DNA of 64,000 nt from Citrobacter arsenatis. GTDB lineage: Bacteria > Pseudomonadota > Gammaproteobacteria > Enterobacterales > Enterobacteriaceae. The DNA lies in contig NZ_CP037864.1 in the NCBI RefSeq assembly GCF_004353845.1, positions 4,464,001 to 4,528,000 on the forward strand. The letters are read 5' to 3'. A program made the translations under genes and the position numbers. Under the pieces are notes generated by a model, which ran no database searches, was not told where the DNA came from, and saw only the letters and a list, made by a program, of their open reading frames with translations. Below, in pieces: positions 18,102-26,560 of the stretch (within the stretch, counting starts at the first letter, position 1; each line of letters opens with the position of its first letter).

Positions 18102-20426
18102 ATGAATACCTGCAAGATTGTGGCCTGTGGATGTGGGCTGCTGTTGTCATTTTCCGCTCAGGCTGTTGAATTCAACCTGAACGTACTGGATAAATCCATG
18201 CGTAACAGTGTGGATCTCTCTTTGCTGAAAGAAGATTCTGCCATAGCCCCCGGAAGCTATTTTGTTACCGTCGCCGTAAATAAAAATCAAATCTCTTCAG
18301 GCCGTCAGCTAAGCTGGGAAAAACAGGGGGAAAGCGTTGCCGTCTGTATTCCAGCAGACCTCGCCGGGCAACTGGGATTGAAAGAGAAGATTTTAAGTTC
18401 GCTGTCAGCACAGCACGAGTGCGTCGATTTCACTGAATACACCGATATCACCTTTACCTTAGATATGGCGAATCAGCGTCTGGATATCAGCATTCCCCAG
18501 TCTCTATTGGCATGGAAATCAGAAAGCTGGATGCCGCCCTCAACCTGGGATCACGGCGTGAACGGTCTGCTGTTTGACTACAACCTATTTGCCAGCACCT
18601 ATCGCCCCAACGCAGGTGGAAGTACAGAAAACCTTAATTCCTATGGCACTGCGGGCCTCAACATGGGCGCATGGCGCTTGCGTAGCGATTATCAGATCAG
18701 CCAAAACCGCAGTGACGAAAGCACCGAAACAACGCGGAGTATTTCGCGCACATATCTTTTTCGTCCTCTCCCTTCGCTGGGCGCCAAACTCACTCTGGGG
18801 GAGACCGATTTAAGCTCCAATATCTTCGATGGTTTTTCCTATAATGGCGCAGCTATGGCGAGCGACGACCGTATGCTGCCGTGGGAGTTACGTGGCTATG
18901 CTCCGCAAATCAGCGGTATCGCGCAAACCAATGCCACCGTCACCATTAGCCACTCAGGTCGCGTGATTTATCAAACAAAAGTAGCCCCAGGTCCCTTTGT
19001 CATTGCCGATCTCAATCAATCGGTACAGGGAACGCTGGACGTAAAAATCACCGAAGAAGATGGTCGAACGAACACGTTTCAGGTTTCAGCCGCCTCCACG
19101 CCCTTTCTGACCCGTGAAGGACAGGTCCGTTATAAAATCGCGGCGGGACGTGCCCGCCCGGACATCTCGCATCATGTGATTGATGATACCTTCGTCAGCG
19201 GCGAAGCTTCATGGGGCATGTTATCCAATACCTCGCTGTATGGCGGGATCCTTGCGGCAGGCAGCGATTACCGCTCTGCGGCGTTAGGAATTGGTCAGAA
19301 CATGCTGTGGCTGGGAGCTGTTTCCTTTGACGTTACGCACTCCAGCAGTACGTTCGATGACGGCCATGAAGAAAGCGGTCTCAGCTATCGACTGAACTAC
19401 AGTAAACGCTTTGATGCAACCAACAGTCAGGTTTCACTCGCCGCATATCGTTTCTCCGAACGTGAATTTCATAGCTATGCCAACTTTATCGCCCATCAAT
19501 TCAATAATGCGAGCACTCAGGACGAAAAGCAGACCGTAAGCATCTCTTTCAACCAGCCGATTGATCCGCTGCGGATGAACCTGTACGTCAGCGCACTGCG
19601 CCAGCAATGGTGGGATGGCGACAGTTCCACGACCGCGTCGGTGACCGCCGGGTTCAATTTCGATCTCGGTGACTGGAAAGGCTTATCACTCTCGACATCC
19701 TTCAGTACAACGCACTACGAAGAAAATGATAACGACAAGCAGGTTTACGTTTCGCTCTCCGTCCCCTTTGACTTTGGTCGACGGTTGAATTACGACATGC
19801 GTAATAGCAGTAACACCACCAACACACTTTCGTGGAATGACTCCTCCGATCCACTCAACACCTGGGGCGTATCAGCAGGAACCGCGACTGACAGACCAAA
19901 CAACGGCGCACAGTTCAGAGGTAATTACCAACATACTACCCCCTCAGGAGAACTGCAGTTCTCCGGAAGCTACGCCTCCAGTGACTACACCTCAGCCAGC
20001 GCCAGCTGGAACGGCTCAATGACCGCGACGGGCAACGGCATCGCGTTACATCGCCTCAGCTTTGGCAATGAACCCCGAGTTATGGTCGGGGCCGACGGCG
20101 TTACCGTTGATGAAACGATTACCCGTCAGACCTGGACCGAAGGCGCCATTGGCTTTAAATCGCTGATATCACGCTCAGGCAAAAATATTACCGTCGCCAT
20201 CAGAATGGAAAATGGCGACTTCCCACCACTCGGCGCGATCGTACGTCAAATGGAAAGCAACGCAGAAGTAGGAATGGTCAGCGAAGATGGTCATGCCTGG
20301 CTTGGCGGTGTCGACAGTGGACAGCAGTTTACGGTGATGTGGGGTGACAAACAGACTTGCACCATCACTTTGCCGGACGCGCTGGATATCTCCACCCAGC
20401 ACCTGATTTTACCTTGTCATTATTAA
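18102..20426 (+). CDS. Fimbrial outer-membrane usher (FimD/PapC family)
   Basis: 774-residue usher that secretes and assembles pilin subunits through the outer membrane. The signal peptide ends near FSAQA. The N-terminal chaperone-binding domain has VEFNLNVLDKSMRNSVDLSLL; the 24-strand barrel carries LRGYAPQISGIAQTNATVTI and the plug segment ending VDVTEEDGR-like (LDVKITEEDGRTNTF). The C-terminal domain is closed by a Cys pair (CTITLPDALD...LILPCHY). It is shorter than most ushers (about 820-880) but every expected part is present. YqiG is the E. coli counterpart by position. Confidence 0.92.
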   Translation: MNTCKIVACGCGLLLSFSAQAVEFNLNVLDKSMRNSVDLSLLKEDSAIAPGSYFVTVAVNKNQISSGRQLSWEKQGESVAVCIPADLAGQLGLKEKILSSLSAQHECVDFTEYTDITFTLDMANQRLDISIPQSLLAWKSESWMPPSTWDHGVNGLLFDYNLFASTYRPNAGGSTENLNSYGTAGLNMGAWRLRSDYQISQNRSDESTETTRSISRTYLFRPLPSLGAKLTLGETDLSSNIFDGFSYNGAAMASDDRMLPWELRGYAPQISGIAQTNATVTISHSGRVIYQTKVAPGPFVIADLNQSVQGTLDVKITEEDGRTNTFQVSAASTPFLTREGQVRYKIAAGRARPDISHHVIDDTFVSGEASWGMLSNTSLYGGILAAGSDYRSAALGIGQNMLWLGAVSFDVTHSSSTFDDGHEESGLSYRLNYSKRFDATNSQVSLAAYRFSEREFHSYANFIAHQFNNASTQDEKQTVSISFNQPIDPLRMNLYVSALRQQWWDGDSSTTASVTAGFNFDLGDWKGLSLSTSFSTTHYEENDNDKQVYVSLSVPFDFGRRLNYDMRNSSNTTNTLSWNDSSDPLNTWGVSAGTATDRPNNGAQFRGNYQHTTPSGELQFSGSYASSDYTSASASWNGSMTATGNGIALHRLSFGNEPRVMVGADGVTVDETITRQTWTEGAIGFKSLISRSGKNITVAIRMENGDFPPLGAIVRQMESNAEVGMVSEDGHAWLGGVDSGQQFTVMWGDKQTCTITLPDALDISTQHLILPCHY

Positions 20427-20435
20427 GGATGAAAA

Positions 20436-21167
20436 ATGGCACTATTCAAAGGATTACCAATTGCATTACTCGCCTTATCGCTCACCAGTCAGGCGGCAAT
20501 TCAGCCTGACAGAACGCGGATAATCTTCAACGGCAACGATAAGGCCAGCAGTCTGAAAATTGAAAACCAGAGCAAGCAGTTACCTTATCTGGCTTACTCG
20601 TGGATTGAAGACGAAAAAGGTAATAAGGATGACTCTTTTTTAGTCGCCTTGCCCCCAATACAGCGGTTAAATCCTGGGGCAATTTCGCAGGTGAGAATTG
20701 TCAAGCAAGATAAAGCACGGACGCTTCCTCAGGATCGGGAATCACTGTTTTATTTTAACGTCCGGGAAATTCCGCCAGCACCGGAAAATAAAGGCAACAA
20801 CGCCATCGTGCAGATGGCGCTGCAATCCCAGTTAAAATTATTCTGGCGTCCGGCGGCTTTAAAGAAAAAGCCCGGCGTTGATGTTGAACTTCAACTCAAC
20901 GTTAGCCAGCAGGCAAACACTCTGTTGGTCAATAACCCTACTGCCTACTACATTACGCTGGCCTTTTTTGGCAAAGATAGCAAAAGTCAGCTATCGGGAT
21001 TTAGCAGTAAGATGATCGCCCCTTTTACTTCTACTACATTAAATGCGGGAAGTTATAACGGAAATACATTCGCGCTAGGGTATATGGATGATTATGGCGG
21101 ACTGCGCATGCTGAACGTGAAATGCCATGGTCAGTGCGACCTTATCGTACCGGAGGCTAGAAAATGA
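20436..21167 (+). CDS. Periplasmic fimbrial chaperone (PapD family)
   Basis: 243 residues with a signal peptide (LPIALLALSLTSQAA). The two Ig-like domains carry the family's subunit-binding residues: Arg in QPDRTRIIF, and Lys in LQSQLKLFWRP that anchors the pilin C-terminus. FYFNVREIPP is the classic FGS/FGL chaperone signature. It starts ten bases after the usher stop and overlaps the adhesin start by four bases (ATGA), so the cluster is one transcript. Confidence 0.93.
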   Translation: MALFKGLPIALLALSLTSQAAIQPDRTRIIFNGNDKASSLKIENQSKQLPYLAYSWIEDEKGNKDDSFLVALPPIQRLNPGAISQVRIVKQDKARTLPQDRESLFYFNVREIPPAPENKGNNAIVQMALQSQLKLFWRPAALKKKPGVDVELQLNVSQQANTLLVNNPTAYYITLAFFGKDSKSQLSGFSSKMIAPFTSTTLNAGSYNGNTFALGYMDDYGGLRMLNVKCHGQCDLIVPEARK

Positions 21168-22237
21168 TCCGGACGCTACGGTCATTTCTGCTATTAATAT
21201 TCATCGCGCTCCCTTTTCGTTCAGCACTGGCGGTGCACTGTTATCTGGGGGCCTCGGGTGGGCCCGTTGAAGGCTATGCCGCTATAGAGCCGTTTGCGGT
21301 ACCTAATAACGCTAAACCTGGTGATAAAATCTGGGAAAGCAATGACATAAAAATACCCGTTTACTGCGATAACGCTGTGTCCAATAGTGGGTATAGCGGT
21401 GAAAACGCCTATGCCTGGGTTAATCCTTATTCTTCAGTCAATGATACCTACTACCAGCTAGGCGTCACTTATGAAGGCGTTGATTATGACGCCACGCAGG
21501 GTGCGGTCAGTATTGATACTCACCAGTGTATTGATAATCAGAAACTGAAGATCTATACCCCAGCGCAAATCAGAGCCAGCGGTTGGGAGCACTACCTTTG
21601 CTCAGGTAATGCGGACGATACACATTTTTCGTGAACCTTTGTTGCCCGCATGCGCCTATACGTAAAAGTGATTTCGATGCCCCCCCACGACTACACCAGT
21701 AGTATCGGTGATTATATTCTGGTGCAATTTGATGGTGTTGGCGGAATTAACGTCAGCCCGGACGCCTCGAATCTGAAATATCATGTCACCGGCTTAGATC
21801 AAATTCGCGTGCTGGACTGTAGCGTGAAATTCAATATTTTCCCGGAGAATCAGACTATTGATTTTGGTACCTTCAATAACATGGAGATTAACGCCAAAAC
21901 GCTGACAAAAACGTTCTCGATTAAAACAAGCAAGAATCTGGATTCTGACAGTGGATGTACCGATAAGTTTAAGGTTTCATCATCATTCTATACCACAGAG
22001 GAATTGGCAGAGAATGATACATCCCTGAGAATCGGCAATGGTTTGCAATTAAAAATACGCAATACCGAAGATAATACGCTCTCAACCTATAACGCATACT
22101 CTGAGTATGCTGAATATGATACAGAGTTATTGACCAGAGAGAAAAATTATCAGGCAGAGTTAAGTCAGGTTACTGGTGACACCGTGCAGATCGGCCCCTT
22201 CGAAACGGTGGTATTATTTAAAATTAACTACAACTAA
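21164..22237 (+). pseudogene. Fimbrial tip adhesin (YqiI-like) interrupted by one in-frame TGA
   Basis: The frame from ATG 21164 runs 156 codons to TGA at 21632-21634, then continues in the same frame to TAA at 22237, giving 357 residues in all, close to E. coli YqiI. The first part has a signal peptide (LLLIFIALPFRSALA) and a cysteine-containing receptor-binding domain starting VHCYLGASGG. The second part begins TFVARMRLYVKVI and holds a pilin domain (LDCSVKFNIFPENQTIDFG) with a C-terminal donor strand. Nothing else is disrupted, so the break is a single nonsense change (TGG or CGA to TGA) or a read error. As it stands, no tip adhesin would be made without readthrough. Confidence 0.8.
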
Positions 22238-22242
22238 GCGCA

Positions 22243-22272
22243 AAAAAGCCGATGACGTTGCATCGGCTTTTT
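22243..22272. terminator. Bidirectional terminator between adhesin and ribB
   Basis: Stem GCCGATG/CATCGGC with a six-base loop, flanked by A6 on the left and T5 on the right, so it can end the fimbrial transcript and the ribB transcript. Confidence 0.88.
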
Positions 22273-22297
22273 GCTGTTTCAGCCGTTCGTCTTGCGA

Positions 22298-22951
22298 TTA
22301 GCTGGCTTTACGCTCATGCGCCTGACGGTAAGCGACCAGGTCTTCGATAGTAACCACCGCCATATTATGCTTGCCGGCAAATTCGATGCACTCCGGCGCA
22401 CGCGCCATGGTGCCATCGTCATTGGTCAGTTCGCACAGCACACCGGCTGGTTTGAACCCTGCCAGCGTCATCAGGTCGATGGTTGCTTCGGTATGACCAC
22501 CGCGAGTCAACACGCCGCCTGCCTGAGCACGCAGCGGGAAAACGTGCCCCGGACGGTTAAGATCGGAAGGTTTAGCGCCATCCTTAACTGCAGCGCGTAC
22601 CGTAGTAACACGGTCCGCAGCGGAAACGCCGGTGGTCACGCCTTCTGCGGCTTCAATGGTCACGGTAAAACCGGTACCGTAAGCGCTGGTGTTGTTTTCC
22701 ACCATCATTGGCAGATCGAGCTGTTTGCGTCGGTCTTCAGTGATGCACAGGCAAACAATACCGCTGCCGTGACGGATGGTCAGCGCCATCTGTTCAACGG
22801 TCATGGTCTCTGCCGGGAAAACCATATCGCCTTCGTTTTCACGATCTTCGTCGTCAAGCACCATCACACCGCGTCCTTCACGCAGCGCAGACAGCGCATG
22901 TTCAACACGTTCGAAAGGCGTACCAAAAGAGGAAAGTAGCGTCTGATTCAT
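22298..22951 (-). CDS. ribB: 3,4-dihydroxy-2-butanone 4-phosphate synthase
   Basis: 217 residues, the same length as E. coli RibB. It converts ribulose 5-phosphate to DHBP and formate in riboflavin synthesis. Visible are the acidic metal-binding DDEDRENEGD, the RHGSGIVC segment, and RPGHVFPLRAQAGGVLTRGGHTEA. It stands alone with a long leader containing an FMN riboswitch. The GTP cyclohydrolase II domain (RibA) is not fused, as expected for enterics. Confidence 0.97.
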   Translation of the reverse strand: MNQTLLSSFGTPFERVEHALSALREGRGVMVLDDEDRENEGDMVFPAETMTVEQMALTIRHGSGIVCLCITEDRRKQLDLPMMVENNTSAYGTGFTVTIEAAEGVTTGVSAADRVTTVRAAVKDGAKPSDLNRPGHVFPLRAQAGGVLTRGGHTEATIDLMTLAGFKPAGVLCELTNDDGTMARAPECIEFAGKHNMAVVTIEDLVAYRQAHERKAS

Positions 22952-23044
22952 GGTAAAAAAACCTCACTAAAATTATGGTTACCAGAATCAGGGCAGTCTT
23001 AGGAGTACCGTCTAAGCGGCAAAAAAATAACGTGAGCGGGTCCA

Positions 23045-23205
23045 TGCCCGACTGGATCGTTACTCTCTCCCATCCGGACTCTAACCGTCGGCCCCGGAAT
23101 TACACCGGATCTGCTGACCTTTTTGCCGTAACAAAAAGCGCTCGCGGGCTTTCAACATTCGTTGATTTACCGCCGGTGGGGAATTTCGCCCCGCCCTGAG
23201 AATAA
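23045..23205 (-). promoter_or_regulatory. FMN riboswitch (RFN element) of ribB
   Basis: On the minus strand the leader reads CTCAGGGCGGGGCGAAATTC, then CACCGGCGGTAAA, GCCCGCGAGCGC, GATCCGGTGTAATTCCGGGG and CCGACGGTTAGAGTCCGGAT, the conserved strings of the RFN element in the right order. It lies about 95 bases before the ribB ATG and lowers ribB expression when FMN is abundant. Confidence 0.97.
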
Positions 23206-23339
23206 GCGGGTTAACTATAACGCTATTGATTACCTTCATCAACGCCTTTGCTCGTCTTAGCTTCACACAATTCTGGTTTATGCCTGTGCCAGTTCGCACT
23301 ACAATAGGCAACAACACGTACCAGTTCAGGGAAACCACA

Positions 23340-23636
23340 ATGATTGACCCGAAAAAAATTGAGCAGATTGCTCGTCAGGTTCACGAGTCGATGCCGAAAG
23401 GGATCCGCGAGTTTGGCGAAGACGTCGAAAAGAAAATTCGTCAAACGCTGCAGTCACAACTGACCCGTCTGGATCTGGTAAGCCGTGAAGAGTTTGATGT
23501 ACAGACTCAGGTTTTGCTGCGTACCCGTGAAAAGCTGGCGCTGCTTGAGCAACGACTGACTGAGCTGGAATCGCGTGAAAAAACGGCAGAAGTTAAGCCT
23601 GCCCCCGCGATCCCGCCAGTAGACACGCAAGAGTAA
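23340..23636 (+). CDS. ubiK: Ubiquinone biosynthesis accessory factor UbiK
   Basis: 98 residues started at ATG 23340 (MIDPKKIEQIARQVHESMPKGIREFGEDVEKK). A longer in-frame start at 23226 would add 38 residues absent from the family. UbiK (YqiC, BMFP family) helps aerobic ubiquinone synthesis as part of the soluble Ubi complex with UbiJ. A long C-terminal coiled coil (SREEFDVQTQVLLRTREKLALLEQRLTELE) is evident. The variable Pro-rich tail differs from E. coli. Confidence 0.95.
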   Translation: MIDPKKIEQIARQVHESMPKGIREFGEDVEKKIRQTLQSQLTRLDLVSREEFDVQTQVLLRTREKLALLEQRLTELESREKTAEVKPAPAIPPVDTQE

Positions 23637-23640
23637 AAAC

Positions 23641-23666
23641 GAAAACGGGCCGCAAGGCCCGTTTTT
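23641..23666. terminator. Bidirectional terminator between ubiK and glgS
   Basis: Stem CGGGCC-GCAA-GGCCCG flanked by A-rich sequence on the left and T5 on the right, between the convergent ubiK and glgS genes. Confidence 0.9.
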
Positions 23667-23669
23667 CTG

Positions 23670-23870
23670 TTAGTGTTCCAGTTCTAGCTTCCTGGCCTCC
23701 GTCGCCTGCTGGCAGTACAGCGCATAGCGTTTGCAAAACCAGCTACGGTGTTCTTCATCCATGTTCCCAGTTATCGCCTGGATATCAACGGGATGGCCCT
23801 CAGCCTGCATCCTGGCAAAACTGCGGGCCAGGAAATCGAAATTGTTCATTGAATACATAGTGCTGTTCAT
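23670..23870 (-). CDS. glgS: Surface composition regulator GlgS (ScoR)
   Basis: 66 residues from ATG 23870, the E. coli length; a frame from 23876 adds two residues. The core MNNFDFLARSFARMQAEG, GNMDEEHRSWFCKRYALYCQQ is clearly GlgS. The protein is stress-induced, affects glycogen accumulation and negatively influences motility and adhesin synthesis. From 23871 to 24136 there is no other gene. Confidence 0.94.
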   Translation of the reverse strand: MNSTMYSMNNFDFLARSFARMQAEGHPVDIQAITGNMDEEHRSWFCKRYALYCQQATEARKLELEH

Positions 23871-24136
23871 GAGCATACCCTCCAGTTATTGAATATCTGC
23901 TAAGGCCATATGCTTTTTCTAATTTCAGTATTTCCCTGGATAAGAAGTTATTCTGTACATATTGTGCGCAAAACACCCGCCTGCTTCACAGTTTCCTACG
24001 AAATCTAAGAGGGGGATGAGCCCCTTTTCGGATTTAAGACCAGGATAACGCATGTTATTGTAACGTCATGTAAAAGTAAGAGGTAAAACCATTACTTTTG
24101 ACACTGACAGGGAACGCAGTAACAGGAGGAAAATAC

Positions 24137-24766
24137 TTGGTTCTATTTGCGGATTATAACGACCCCTACCTGTTTGCTATTTCGTTTGTACTGCTGATTG
24201 GCCTACTGGAAATCATCTCGCTTATTTGCGGCCATTTCCTTTCAGGCGCGCTTGATGCTCACCTTGAACACTACGATGCCCTGACTTCCGGCAATATCGG
24301 TCAGGCGCTGCACTATCTCAATATTGGGCGGATCCCGGCGCTGATCGTGCTGTGCTTACTCGCAGGTTTCTTTGGACTCTTCGGAATTCTTCTTCAGCAT
24401 GGTTGGGTCACGCTCTGGCAGACACCGCTCAGCAACCTGCTGCTCGCGCCAGTGAGCTTCATTCTTGCGGTCTTCGCCGTACATTACAGCGGAAAAATCA
24501 TCGCCCCGTGGCTGCCGCGGGATGAAACCACCGCCCTCGCTGAAGATGAGTTTATCGGCAGCATGGCAATTATTACCGGGCATTCTGCAAGTGCCGGAAC
24601 GCCCTGCGAAGGCAAATTTACCGACAAGTTCGGACAGACCCACTATGTGCTGCTGGAGCCTGAAGCAGGAAAAGAATTCAAAAAAGGAGACAAGGTACTG
24701 ATTATCTGCCGACTCTCCGCAACGCGTTACCTGGCCGAGCTAAACCCCTGGCCGACTGTTTTATAA
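24137..24766 (+). CDS. yqiJ: Inner-membrane protein YqiJ (NfeD-like partner of flotillin)
   Basis: 209 residues, equal to E. coli YqiJ when started at TTG 24137, which AGGAGGA (24124-24130) precedes at six bases. An upstream in-frame ATG (24098) has no such site. N-terminal membrane helices (LFAISFVLLIGLLEIISLICG; IPALIVLCLLAGFFGLFGILL) are followed by a soluble beta-barrel (OB-fold, NfeD-like) domain. It pairs with yqiK, 23 bases downstream, as a flotillin plus NfeD-type module in the inner membrane. Confidence 0.94.
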   Translation: MVLFADYNDPYLFAISFVLLIGLLEIISLICGHFLSGALDAHLEHYDALTSGNIGQALHYLNIGRIPALIVLCLLAGFFGLFGILLQHGWVTLWQTPLSNLLLAPVSFILAVFAVHYSGKIIAPWLPRDETTALAEDEFIGSMAIITGHSASAGTPCEGKFTDKFGQTHYVLLEPEAGKEFKKGDKVLIICRLSATRYLAELNPWPTVL

Positions 24767-24789
24767 TTTTACACAGAGGGATCTCATAA

Positions 24790-26457
24790 ATGGATGATGT
24801 TTTTGGCATGTTACCTTCATGGATGTTTACCGCCATTATCGCGGTGGTCGTCTTAGTAATTATCGGGATTATTTTTGCCCGCCTGTATCGTCGTGCGTCT
24901 GCTGAACAGGCGTTTGTACGTACCGGCCTTGGCGGGCAAAAAGTGGTGATGAGCGGCGGCGCAATTGTCATGCCTATCTTCCACGAAATTATTCCTATCA
25001 ACATGAACACCCTCAAACTTGAGGTGAGCCGTTCAACTGTCGACAGTCTCATCACCAAAGATCGTATGCGTGTAGATGTCGTCGTCGCCTTTTTCGTGCG
25101 TGTAAAACCGTCTGTTGAAGGGATTGCTACCGCCGCACAGACGCTGGGACAGCGGACGCTGTCACCAGAAGATTTACGTGTGCTCATTGAAGATAAGTTT
25201 GTCGATGCCCTGCGTGCCACTGCGTCGCAGATGACTATGCACGAACTACAGGATACGCGCGAAAACTTCGTTCAGGGCGTACAAAACACCGTCGCGGAAG
25301 ATCTGTCCAAAAACGGCCTGGAGCTGGAAAGTGTTTCACTCACCAACTTTAACCAGACCGAAAAAGTCCATTTCAACCCCAACAACGCCTTTGATGCCGA
25401 GGGTCTGACCAAACTGACCCAGGAAACGGAACGTCGTCGTCGCGAACGTAACGAAGTTGAGCAGGACGTAGAAGTTGCCGTTCGTGAGAAAAACCGTGAT
25501 GCGCTATCGCGCAAGCTGGAGATCGAGCAACAGGAAGCCTTCATGACGCTCGAGCAGGAGCAGCAGGTGAAAACCCGCACGGCCGAGCAAAACGCCAAAA
25601 TTGCCGCCTTTGAAGCCGAGCGCCACCGTGAAGCTGAACAGACGCGTATCCTTGCCGAACGCCAGATTCAGGAAACAGAAATCGAGCGCGAGCAGGCGGT
25701 GCGTTCAAGAAAAGTCGAGGCCGAGCGTGAAGTTCGCATCAAAGAGATCGAACAGCAGCAGGCAACAGAGATCGCCAACCAGACCAAGTCCATCGCCATT
25801 GCCGCCAAGTCCGAACAGCAGTCTCAGGCTGAAGCACGCGCTAACGATGCCCTGGCCGATGCCGTTCGCGCCCAGCAGAACGTAGAAACCACTCGCCAAA
25901 CCGCAGAAGCTGATCGTGCCAAACAGGTGGCGTTGATTGCCGCCGCGCAGGATGCGGAAACCCAGGCCGTTGAGCTGACCGTGCGCGCGAAAGCGGAGAA
26001 AGAAGCGGCAGAATTGCAGGCGGCAGCGATTGTTGAACTGGCCGAAGCTACGCGGAAAAAAGGTCTGGCGGAAGCAGAAGCACAACGCGCGCTGAACGAT
26101 GCCATCAACGTGCTTTCCGATGAACAGACCAGCCTGAAATTTAAGCTGGCTCTGCTGCAGTCTCTGCCAGCGGTTATTGAGAAATCCGTTGAGCCAATGA
26201 AGTCTATCGATGGGATCAAAATCATTCAGGTTGATGGTCTCAATCGCGGCGGCGCAGTCGGTGAAGTGAGCGCAGGTAACGTAAACGGAGGGAATCTCGC
26301 AGAGCAGGCATTATCCGCAGCCCTTACCTATCGTACACAAGCGCCGCTGATTGACTCGCTGTTAAATGAAATTGGCTTGTCCGGCGGTTCGCTTCAGGCC
26401 CTGGCCGAGCCGCTGAAAAACAGTCCACAGCCTGTTGAGAAAACGACTGAAGAGTAA
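24790..26457 (+). CDS. yqiK: Flotillin family protein YqiK
   Basis: 555 residues. An N-terminal transmembrane helix (MFTAIIAVVVLVIIGIIFARLYRR) precedes the SPFH/band 7 domain (about 45-220) and a very long Glu/Arg/Gln-rich coiled coil (about 220-440), then a C-terminal flotillin domain with KFKLALLQSLPAVIEKSVEP. It forms membrane microdomain assemblies with YqiJ. Complete and the same architecture as E. coli. Confidence 0.96.
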   Translation: MDDVFGMLPSWMFTAIIAVVVLVIIGIIFARLYRRASAEQAFVRTGLGGQKVVMSGGAIVMPIFHEIIPINMNTLKLEVSRSTVDSLITKDRMRVDVVVAFFVRVKPSVEGIATAAQTLGQRTLSPEDLRVLIEDKFVDALRATASQMTMHELQDTRENFVQGVQNTVAEDLSKNGLELESVSLTNFNQTEKVHFNPNNAFDAEGLTKLTQETERRRRERNEVEQDVEVAVREKNRDALSRKLEIEQQEAFMTLEQEQQVKTRTAEQNAKIAAFEAERHREAEQTRILAERQIQETEIEREQAVRSRKVEAEREVRIKEIEQQQATEIANQTKSIAIAAKSEQQSQAEARANDALADAVRAQQNVETTRQTAEADRAKQVALIAAAQDAETQAVELTVRAKAEKEAAELQAAAIVELAEATRKKGLAEAEAQRALNDAINVLSDEQTSLKFKLALLQSLPAVIEKSVEPMKSIDGIKIIQVDGLNRGGAVGEVSAGNVNGGNLAEQALSAALTYRTQAPLIDSLLNEIGLSGGSLQALAEPLKNSPQPVEKTTEE

Positions 26458-26465
26458 GAAACAGA

Positions 26466-26553
26466 AATGCCGGATGGCAACGCTTACGCGTTTTATCCGG
26501 CCTACGAGGTTGTAGGCCGGATAAGGTGTTTACACCACCATCCGGCAAACGTC
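26466..26553. repeat. REP pair between yqiK and hldE
   Basis: Two opposed REPs: GCCGGATGGCAACGCTTACG...ATCCGGCC and GTAGGCCGGATAAGG...CCATCCGGC, filling the space between convergent genes. Confidence 0.88.
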
Positions 26554-26560
26554 CTGGCGA

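Noticed and set aside
21632..21634. TGA as selenocysteine or programmed readthrough
   Set aside because: No redox-type context and no evident SECIS-like hairpin right after the codon; fimbrial adhesins are not selenoproteins. A nonsense mutation or sequence error is simpler.
22975..23199. Rightward ORF opposite the ribB leader (contains SHPDSNRRPRN)
   Set aside because: It is the complement of the FMN riboswitch; its apparent conservation reflects the RNA element, not a protein.
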